Assembly: GCA_002385265.1 (NCBI GenBank)
Contig: DGDD01000101.1
Location: 1 to 12,076 of the forward strand
Source of the DNA: Chitinophagaceae bacterium UBA3961
GTDB taxonomy: Bacteria; Bacteroidota; Bacteroidia; Chitinophagales; Chitinophagaceae
Length of the DNA stretch: 12,076 nt
Direction of reading: 5' to 3'
Program-made: the position numbers and the translations under genes
The notes under the pieces: generated by a model
Told to the model about the DNA's origin: nothing
What the model saw: the letters and a program-made list of their open reading frames with translations, nothing else
Databases searched by the model: none
Shown: positions 6,949 through 12,076 of the stretch, one piece after another
How positions within the stretch are numbered: position 1 is the first letter of the stretch
Layout: every line of letters starts with the position of its first letter

Positions 6949-7449
6949 ATGAGTACCGAAAAGAAATACATCCTAGATAAAGCTGCAGCCGCTTCCAAAC
7001 TGGAACGCATGGCCTTGGAAGTCTTAGAGCAAAACATGAACGCAAGCGAACTGATTTTGGCCGGTATTCGAAACAGCGGTTCCATAGTAGCGAAAAATGT
7101 ACAGGCGCTTCTCGCTAAACACAGTTCTATTCCAACAAGAATCATAACCATTGCGCTTGATAAAAAGCATCCTGCTGAAGTTAACTTGAGTGAAGACATT
7201 CAGTATAAAGATCAAGTGATCATAGTAATTGACGATGTAGCGAACAGCGGCAAAACCATGCTGTATGCTATTCAACCTTTTTTGGCATTTCATCCCAAAA
7301 AGATCCAAACTTTTGTATTGGTAGAACGCACACACAAAGCCTTCCCGATTAGCAGCGATTTCGTGGGACTATCTGTAGCTACTACTTTGCAAGAGCATAT
7401 TTATGTAGAAGTGAACGACGAAGAAGTTTTAGGCGCCTACCTCGCTTAG
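6949..7449 (+). CDS. PyrR-like type I phosphoribosyltransferase
   Basis: This is a predicted PRPP-dependent phosphoribosyltransferase of 166 residues. The PRPP-binding loop is VIIVIDDVANSGKT (about residues 90-103), with the paired aspartates Asp95 and Asp96. The N-terminal ILDKAAAASKLERMALEVLE and the late LVERTHKAFPISSDFVGLSV resemble PyrR, the pyrimidine-operon attenuator protein with uracil phosphoribosyltransferase activity. The segment that in PyrR carries the ITLYRDD element reads IIALDKK-like here (residues 65-73) and is shorter, so RNA-binding regulation is doubtful and the nucleobase cannot be assigned. No pyr gene lies nearby. It follows pcm by 9 bases and probably shares its transcript. 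Its stop codon overlaps that of the convergent DUF2279 gene. Family is confident, specific substrate is not. Confidence 0.82.
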   Translation: MSTEKKYILDKAAAASKLERMALEVLEQNMNASELILAGIRNSGSIVAKNVQALLAKHSSIPTRIITIALDKKHPAEVNLSEDIQYKDQVIIVIDDVANSGKTMLYAIQPFLAFHPKKIQTFVLVERTHKAFPISSDFVGLSVATTLQEHIYVEVNDEEVLGAYLA

Positions 7450-8498
7450 AAGTATAAGAAATACCCTTTTAGCTTTCCGGAACTATTCAGCATTAACGCC
7501 GGTGCCGGCATTTTCAAGGAGTTCAAACAATAGAACACTGTTTTCAACCATTTCTTTTTGGTGGGAATTCGGGTAAAATCGATGTCGGGGGCAAGATAAA
7601 ATTGTCGAATGCGCTTGATATCGGTTCTATCAAAAGTAACTTGCCCTGCAGCATTTTTGGCGATGTTTTCTTCTCCACCCCACAATCCATCAGCCCCGTA
7701 ACCAATCGACAAATTCAACCATTTGGGAATCTTTGAGTCCTTGAAGAATGAATGGATATTAGCAGAAAGCCAATAAGTTTGGGTATTGTAATCTTTCAGC
7801 ATTTGTTCGTACCACGATTTCCCGAACAGTTGATTCGCTCTTGCTTTTAAATCGGGCTCGCTGTACTTGCCTGGGTGAAAACTCCATTTCAAATAGATGC
7901 GTTGTTCTTTCCAGGCCAATTGTTGTGATAGAAACAATCCGGTTCCGGTAATATTGGCTCCAATATCGGACCAACTCCAGCCCCATTCAGCCGATTTACC
8001 GTCGAGAAATTCTATAACCGTCATATAGCCAAGACTGCTAATGCCACTTAACAATGCTGCTTTTTTTTCATTTTGAGTAGCCCATTTCCACATGCCGTAA
8101 GTGCCGCGACTCAGTTGGTAGGCCGTCCACGCATGTCCCGTTTTATCAACCTGCAACCACTCCCTGCTATCGTCGAAGCTATGTAAAGGGGCTGATGGAT
8201 AGTTGGCATACCAAGCTTGGTTCAGCGCTAGTAATGATCCCGCATAGAAGGCTGCTTGTCCACCTGCCATAGCCCATGTGCGTTTTTTTATTGAAAAAGA
8301 ATCGGTGGTTTGAGCAGAACAAATATTGAAAAAGAAAAGGGACAGGGGGAGGATGAAGAGGAGGGTGCATCTCTTCTTGATGAAAGCGATTGCAACAGAT
8401 GGTTCTTCTTGATTGTTAGGTTCCAATAGCTGATACTCGGCTGGTAATATGCCTGTGCCGGGTACTTCTTGATAAGATGACTGGATTTTTTTCCTCAT
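7446..8498 (-). CDS. DUF2279 (YfiM-like) exported protein
   Basis: This is an envelope protein of unknown function belonging to the DUF2279 family. The family core is residues 113-195: WLQVDKTGHAWTAYQLSR, then VIEFLDGKSAEWGWSWSD, and IGANITGTGLFLSQQ. The conserved His122, Glu163 and Asp166 are visible. A hydrophobic export signal ends in FFFNICSAQ, with likely cleavage after Ala62. From the ATG at 8498 this signal is preceded by about 40 residues of non-hydrophobic sequence, which is unusual. A TTG at 8426 would give a 326-residue protein with a 16-residue n-region and may be the true start. The C-terminal half is aromatic-rich and ends in GKLKGYFLYF, which is compatible with beta strands and an outer-membrane location. 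It converges on the phosphoribosyltransferase with overlapping stops and diverges from the phospho-sugar mutase. Confidence 0.82.
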   Translation of the reverse strand: MRKKIQSSYQEVPGTGILPAEYQLLEPNNQEEPSVAIAFIKKRCTLLFILPLSLFFFNICSAQTTDSFSIKKRTWAMAGGQAAFYAGSLLALNQAWYANYPSAPLHSFDDSREWLQVDKTGHAWTAYQLSRGTYGMWKWATQNEKKAALLSGISSLGYMTVIEFLDGKSAEWGWSWSDIGANITGTGLFLSQQLAWKEQRIYLKWSFHPGKYSEPDLKARANQLFGKSWYEQMLKDYNTQTYWLSANIHSFFKDSKIPKWLNLSIGYGADGLWGGEENIAKNAAGQVTFDRTDIKRIRQFYLAPDIDFTRIPTKKKWLKTVFYCLNSLKMPAPALMLNSSGKLKGYFLYF

Positions 8499-8534
8499 GA
8501 ATGAACGCTCTGATTGTCAATAAATTTACGGGAT

Positions 8535-8572
8535 AAAATTAGTCTAAGATTTCTTTAGAATGTCCTAATTTT
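8535..8572. promoter_or_regulatory. Nested palindrome between divergent genes
   Basis: AAAATTAG (8535-8542) and CTAATTTT (8565-8572) are perfect inverted copies. Directly inside them TCTAA (8543-8547) and TTAGA (8555-8559) form a second pair, leaving ATGTC unpaired on one side. The element lies in the 105-base gap between the divergent DUF2279 and phospho-sugar mutase genes, 31 bases before the mutase start. It could be an operator or a leader hairpin. Both gap edges are very A+T rich and I see no full TAnnTTTG box; the nearest is TAAATTTA on the minus strand at 8521-8528. Confidence 0.35.
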
Positions 8573-8603
8573 CCGGTAATATTATTCTTTTTAAACTAAC
8601 AAT

Positions 8604-10328
8604 ATGGATGCTGCTATCTTAGAAAAAGTGAATGTCTGGTTAACAGGCAACTTTGACGATGCTACGAAATCTGCCATTAAAGAATTACAAGCTTCTAATG
8701 AGAAAGAATTAGCCGAATCGTTTTATCGCAATTTGGAATTTGGTACGGGGGGATTGAGAGGTATTATGGGTGTGGGTACCAATCGCATGAATAAATACAC
8801 GGTGGGTATGGCCACTCAGGGTTATGCCAATTATTTGAAGAAATCATTTCCCGGCGAAACCGTATCAGTAGCCGTGGCACACGATAGCAGAAACAATTCC
8901 CGCTTTTTTGCCGAAACAGTTGCCAATGTATTTGGTGCCAATGGCATTAAGGTTTATTTGTTTGAAGCCTTGCGTCCTACTCCTGAATTGAGTTTCACCA
9001 TTCGCCATTTAGGCTGCAAAGGTGGGGTGGTTTGTACCGCTTCTCACAATCCAAAAGAATACAATGGTTACAAGGCCTATTGGAACGATGGTGGTCAGTT
9101 GGTTCCTCCACATGATAAAAATGTGATCAAAGAAGTAGAAGCGATCGCCTCGGTAGATGAAGTGAAGTGGAGTGGAGGCGAAGCCAATATTACGCTCATT
9201 GGTAAAGAATTGGATGAAGCCTATATAGCGATGTTGAAAAGCCTGAGTGTTTATCCGGAGGTGATCAAGCGTCAGCACGATCTGAAAATTGTGTACACGC
9301 CTATTCACGGTACCGGCATCACTTTGATGCCTCAGGTGTTGAAAGAATTTGGGTTTACCGATGTAACCATCGTGGAAGAGCAATCGACTCCCGATGGTAA
9401 TTTCCCAACCGTCGTTTATCCGAACCCGGAAGAAAGTGAAGCCATGAGCATTGGTTTGAATAAGGCCAAAGCCATCAATGCCGATATTTTATTAGGAACC
9501 GACCCTGATAGTGATCGCGTAGGTATTGGTATCAAAAATCACAAAGGGGAATGGGTGCTAATGAATGGTAACCAAACGGCTGTATTGGCTTTCAATTATA
9601 TGATTGAAGCGAGAAAGGCGAAAGGTGTGGCGCAACCCAATGATATGGTGGTGAAAACCATCGTAACTACTGAAATGATTGATACCATTGCCAAAGCAAG
9701 TGGTATTGCTTGTTACAATGTGCTCACCGGTTTCAAATGGATTGCCGAATTGATCAAAGAAAAAGAAGGAAAAGAGAATTACGTGATTGGTGGTGAGGAG
9801 AGCTACGGATTAATGATTGGCTCTCAAATTCGTGATAAAGATGCGATTTCAGCAGTGGCCATGCTTTGCGAAATGGCTGCTTATGAAAAAGACAAGGGGC
9901 GCTCTTTGTACGATAAAATGATCGACTTGTACGTTCAACATGGCTACTATAAAGAACATCTGATCTCTATTACCAAGAAGGGTATGGATGGTCAGGCTCA
10001 AATTGCTGCCATGATGGAAAGCTACAGAAGCAATCCTCCTAAAACCATTAACGGTTCGGCGGTTGGTCAGTTGCTCGATTACGAATTGCAAGTTGGAAAG
10101 AACCTGTTGACAGGCGAGAGCTGGAAAATTGAATTGCCAAAATCAAACGTGTTGCAGTTCATTTTAGCGGATGGATCGAAAATTTCTGCGCGCCCATCCG
10201 GAACAGAGCCGAAGATCAAGTTTTATTTCAGCGTGAATACGCCTTTGGCAAGTGCCGCTGATTTTGACAAAGTAAGCGCTGATTTGGATGCGAGAATCAA
10301 AGGCATTATTGCCGATATGAACTTATAA
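8604..10328 (+). CDS. pgcA: Phospho-sugar mutase (phosphoglucomutase/phosphomannomutase)
   Basis: This enzyme of the alpha-D-phosphohexomutase family interconverts hexose 1- and 6-phosphates, most likely glucose and possibly mannose, supplying nucleotide sugars for LPS and other glycans; it is cytoplasmic. It has 574 residues, the long form typical of B. subtilis PgcA-like proteins. All four active-site elements are intact: FGTGGLRGIMG near residue 47 at the start of the fold, the phosphoserine loop TASHNP (145-150, Ser147) followed by NGYK, the metal site GTDPDSDR (298-305, Asp300, Asp302, Asp304), the sugar-binding loop GGEESYG (396-402), and the phosphate-binding RPSGTEPK (530-537). The ATG at 8604 fits. 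A small lipoprotein gene starts 1 base after the stop, so they are probably co-transcribed. The glucose versus mannose preference cannot be read from sequence; the symbol reflects similarity to PgcA. Confidence 0.92.
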   Translation: MDAAILEKVNVWLTGNFDDATKSAIKELQASNEKELAESFYRNLEFGTGGLRGIMGVGTNRMNKYTVGMATQGYANYLKKSFPGETVSVAVAHDSRNNSRFFAETVANVFGANGIKVYLFEALRPTPELSFTIRHLGCKGGVVCTASHNPKEYNGYKAYWNDGGQLVPPHDKNVIKEVEAIASVDEVKWSGGEANITLIGKELDEAYIAMLKSLSVYPEVIKRQHDLKIVYTPIHGTGITLMPQVLKEFGFTDVTIVEEQSTPDGNFPTVVYPNPEESEAMSIGLNKAKAINADILLGTDPDSDRVGIGIKNHKGEWVLMNGNQTAVLAFNYMIEARKAKGVAQPNDMVVKTIVTTEMIDTIAKASGIACYNVLTGFKWIAELIKEKEGKENYVIGGEESYGLMIGSQIRDKDAISAVAMLCEMAAYEKDKGRSLYDKMIDLYVQHGYYKEHLISITKKGMDGQAQIAAMMESYRSNPPKTINGSAVGQLLDYELQVGKNLLTGESWKIELPKSNVLQFILADGSKISARPSGTEPKIKFYFSVNTPLASAADFDKVSADLDARIKGIIADMNL

Positions 10329-10329
10329 T

Positions 10330-10704
10330 ATGAAGCAATTCTATACCGGGTTCCGAATACTCTTGATATTCGGAACCTTTTTAGTATCCTGTGGTAATCG
10401 ACTAACAGACGAGAAAGCAATGGAACTGATTCGGTTGAACTACAAACAGCAAAGTATAACCGAAGGGGCGGGCATATGGTTAATTGATACCGTTCAAATA
10501 GACCAAATGAAGAAGCTCAGTTCAGACACACCGAAGTATGCGATAAAGGCTTTTGTAAGTGGTTTGTACAGAGTTCCCTCCATTGAAGATGCTCCATCGG
10601 GACTAACGGAGCATTTTTACGATACGCTCAGTTTTCATGCAGTATTGAGGGGGAAGGTTTGGAGTGCTAAACAGTGGGTGATCATTGGATCTCGACACGA
10701 GTGA
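10330..10704 (+). CDS. Small predicted lipoprotein of unknown function
   Basis: I do not recognise this family. The 124-residue product begins with a basic n-region and hydrophobic core (MKQFYTGFRILLIFGTF) and a clear lipobox, LVSC, with the lipidation Cys at residue 21, followed by GN. It should therefore be exported and lipid-anchored. The mature part is about 104 residues, soluble and mixed alpha/beta in appearance, with an early acidic-basic helix (LTDEKAMELIRLNYKQ) and a C-terminal strand-like KQWVIIGSRHE. The start codon lies one base after the phospho-sugar mutase stop, so it is very likely translated from the same mRNA. That pairing is physical only and does not define a function. A lipoprotein linked to envelope maintenance is a guess. 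Confidence 0.75.
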   Translation: MKQFYTGFRILLIFGTFLVSCGNRLTDEKAMELIRLNYKQQSITEGAGIWLIDTVQIDQMKKLSSDTPKYAIKAFVSGLYRVPSIEDAPSGLTEHFYDTLSFHAVLRGKVWSAKQWVIIGSRHE

Positions 10705-10720
10705 TAAAGTTTTCCCAATC

Positions 10721-10753
10721 TTGGAAAAGGCTTCCCAAAATAGGCTAACTTTA
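10721..10753 (+). promoter_or_regulatory. Possible promoter of the response regulator gene
   Basis: TTG at 10721-10723 and TAACTTTA at 10746-10753 are 22 bases apart, within the range for Bacteroidota promoters, but the -7 box misses the final G of TAnnTTTG. The leader to the ATG at 10844 would be about 85 bases. It contains a perfect palindrome, TTAATG-TTCTGG-CATTAA, at 10802-10819 that could be an operator or a leader hairpin. Confidence 0.3.
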
Positions 10754-10843
10754 ATTGTTGTATATTCTATAAAAAACTATAAATCAAGGTCTTAGTGCAA
10801 GTTAATGTTCTGGCATTAATCTGGTGAAGACGAATAAGCACCT

Positions 10844-11221
10844 ATGTCTGTAAAAGCAAACACTACTATTTTTTTAGTTGACGATGATCCGATGTGTGGA
10901 TTCATGTACATGAATTTTTTCACCAATCAAGGATTCACGAATGTGAGTTTTTTCAGCTCGGGGAAAGCGATGTTAGAGCAAATCGATGAGAACCCTTTTA
11001 TGGTTTTTGCCGATTACAACTTATCCGATTGCACAGGACTAGAATTGGTTCAAAAAGTACGTTCAATGAATCCTTCGGTATATGTTACTATTGTTACCGG
11101 AGATCAGGATGAGAATATCAAGGAGCGCGTACTATTAGAAGGCGCACATGGTTTCTTACTCAAGAACGATACGGTTACAGCCGATATGTTAAATGTGATC
11201 GAAAGCTTGCTCTCTCAGTAG
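10844..11221 (+). CDS. Single-domain response regulator (receiver only)
   Basis: This 125-residue protein is a lone CheY-like receiver domain with no output domain. All phosphorylation-site residues are present: the acidic cluster VDDDP (Asp13-Asp15), the phospho-accepting Asp57 in FADYNLSD, the switch Thr85 in TIVTGDQ, and Lys107 in FLLKND. The GLELVQKVR helix is typical. It would be phosphorylated by a histidine kinase and then act by protein contact, or pass phosphate on. The next gene, a sensor kinase on the same strand 44 bases later, is the obvious partner by position. That kinase lacks its usual histidine, so the phosphate source may be elsewhere. The lack of a DNA-binding domain means it does not directly control transcription. 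Identification is firm; role unknown. Confidence 0.92.
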   Translation: MSVKANTTIFLVDDDPMCGFMYMNFFTNQGFTNVSFFSSGKAMLEQIDENPFMVFADYNLSDCTGLELVQKVRSMNPSVYVTIVTGDQDENIKERVLLEGAHGFLLKNDTVTADMLNVIESLLSQ

Positions 11222-11235
11222 TTTTCTCTTTTACA

Positions 11236-11263
11236 TGGTGTGATTTTTTAAGCTAAATCACCA
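11236..11263 (+). promoter_or_regulatory. Hairpin just ahead of the sensor kinase start codon
   Basis: TGGTG plus ATTT (11236-11240, 11243-11246) pairs with AAAT plus CACCA (11255-11263), with a two-base bulge (TG) and an 8-base loop. It ends two bases before the ATG at 11266. No T run follows, so it is not an intrinsic terminator. It could reduce translation of the kinase relative to the response regulator. Functional meaning is inferred only. Confidence 0.35.
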
Positions 11264-11265
11264 GC

Positions 11266-12076
11266 ATGGAACTTATTCAATTTTCACCGGCGCAGTTATC
11301 AGAGATCATTCCGTATTATTTACAAGTCAATTCTTTTGGCGTGGTAACCCATGCCGCTTCTCCTTGGCCGGCATTAACGCAACCGGTGGTATTGGGCGAG
11401 TTTGCAACCGTAAGTTTACCATGTTCTTCCCGACCTTTCGAAGGTTATATGGATCTATTTCATGAGGCGGAAGTTTCGATTACTCACCCTGAAATTGAGG
11501 ACCTTCAGATTAGAGGGAAGTTCCATTTCATCAAAAATAAAAATTGCTGGATTTTTTCAGGAGCTCCTGAATCGCATCAAATGCTGGAGCGATCCATTGT
11601 TCATGCGCAGGAAGCAGCTAACAAGGCAATTCTTGCTAAGAATTATTTCTTGGACAGCATGAGTTATGAGTTAAAAACTCCTTTGAATGTTGTAAAAACA
11701 ATTTTGGATCAATTGCAGGAGTCGAATTTAGAAGCTGCCGATGAAGAACTTGTGAACAAGGCCAGTAAATCAACTGTGCGATTAAGCAATGTGATTCATG
11801 ATATGTTAGACGCGTCGTTGATTCATTGCGGCAAGATCAATTTGCATTCAAATTGGTTCTCTTTTGCTCAAGTAAATGACGAGCTAGTGAAGCAATTCTC
11901 GCAGTGGGCTTTAGAAAAAGGAATACAATACAAATCATCTCTAGACAAACTTTGCCACCAACAAGAATACTTTGGCGATCAAAAGCGCATCACGCAAGTA
12001 ATGCAGAATTTGATCGACAATGCGATGAAATATACTGAGACCGGCTTTGTTGGATTCTCAATCGAACGCATTAGAT
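11266..12076 (+). CDS. Sensor kinase with HNOBA-like domain and Tyr in place of the H-box His (partial)
   Basis: The gene runs off the right edge; 270 codons are visible from the ATG at 11266. Residues about 10-100 resemble a PAS-like HNOBA domain: a hydrophobic strand with NSFGVVTHA, then a pattern ending in LQIRGKFHFIKNKNCWIFSGAP, comparable to the LRGQM...F.SP ending of that family. A signalling helix (about 103-128) leads into the dimerisation domain. There the H-box reads FLDSMSYELKTPLNVV: the phospho-accepting His expected before ELKTP is Tyr134, codon TAT at 11665-11667. The rest of the DHp helices look normal, and the ATP-binding N-box MQNLIDNAMKYTE (from residue 246, Asn252) is intact. 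The G boxes lie beyond the edge. No membrane segment is visible, so it appears cytosolic. It pairs by position with the receiver protein just upstream. Kinase family is firm; the HNOBA match is by eye and less certain; whether it autophosphorylates is doubtful. Confidence 0.85.
   Translation, partial: MELIQFSPAQLSEIIPYYLQVNSFGVVTHAASPWPALTQPVVLGEFATVSLPCSSRPFEGYMDLFHEAEVSITHPEIEDLQIRGKFHFIKNKNCWIFSGAPESHQMLERSIVHAQEAANKAILAKNYFLDSMSYELKTPLNVVKTILDQLQESNLEAADEELVNKASKSTVRLSNVIHDMLDASLIHCGKINLHSNWFSFAQVNDELVKQFSQWALEKGIQYKSSLDKLCHQQEYFGDQKRITQVMQNLIDNAMKYTETGFVGFSIERIR

Noticed and set aside
9009..9383. Minus-strand open frame of 124 codons inside the phospho-sugar mutase
   Set aside because: It is fully antisense to an intact, motif-complete enzyme gene and has no family features.
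10710..10728. Intrinsic terminator TTTTCC-CAATCTT-GGAAAA after the lipoprotein gene
   Set aside because: The stem is only six pairs, mostly A-T, with no following T run. It also overlaps the possible -33 TTG of the next promoter.
11462..11662. Plus-strand 66-codon open frame inside the sensor kinase
   Set aside because: It is an alternative frame of the kinase gene; the kinase frame carries the conserved domains.

Overview
The window reads as chromosomal DNA of a member of the Bacteroidota, possibly a chitinophagal or sphingobacterial lineage (the order is inferred, not shown). The reasons are moderate A+T content, no clear Shine-Dalgarno sequences ahead of most starts, promoter-like TAnnTTTG elements (the best is a TTG-N20-TATCTTTG pair ahead of the tRNA), a tRNA without an encoded CCA end, and Bacteroidota-type proteins such as the two-cysteine LptD-like barrel, the DUF2279 protein and the 574-residue phospho-sugar mutase.

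Layout. Positions 1-388 (minus) hold the N-terminal part of an exported N-acetylmuramoyl-L-alanine amidase, divergent from an LptD-like outer-membrane LPS assembly protein (467-3139, plus). A 289-base gap follows. It contains a 155-base imperfect inverted repeat ending in a run of eight T and, beyond it, a separate perfect 8-bp hairpin. Next come two tightly packed minus-strand genes, ung (uracil-DNA glycosylase) followed by a PlsC-type acyltransferase. A tRNA-Arg(TCT) with its own promoter and terminator is divergent from ung. It is followed by a membrane acyltransferase (family 3), then pcm (isoaspartyl methyltransferase) with a PyrR-like phosphoribosyltransferase 9 bases behind it. That last gene runs tail-to-tail into a DUF2279 envelope protein, and the two stop codons overlap. 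A divergent phospho-sugar mutase follows, with a small lipoprotein 1 base downstream. The window ends with a single-domain response regulator and the first 270 residues of a sensor kinase.

Most of this is envelope construction (peptidoglycan turnover, LPS export, phospholipid and surface acylation, hexose phosphate supply) plus macromolecule repair (Ung, Pcm). I see no phage, CRISPR, toxin or transposase genes. The part most worth a second look is the right end. The sensor kinase has a recognisable H-box context and an intact N-box, but the phospho-accepting histidine is replaced by tyrosine. Its N-terminal sensor region resembles the HNOBA (H-NOX-associated) PAS-like domain. The adjacent receiver-only protein has a complete phosphorylation site. 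This could be an unconventional signalling pair. The second item is the palindromic intergenic element after lptD.
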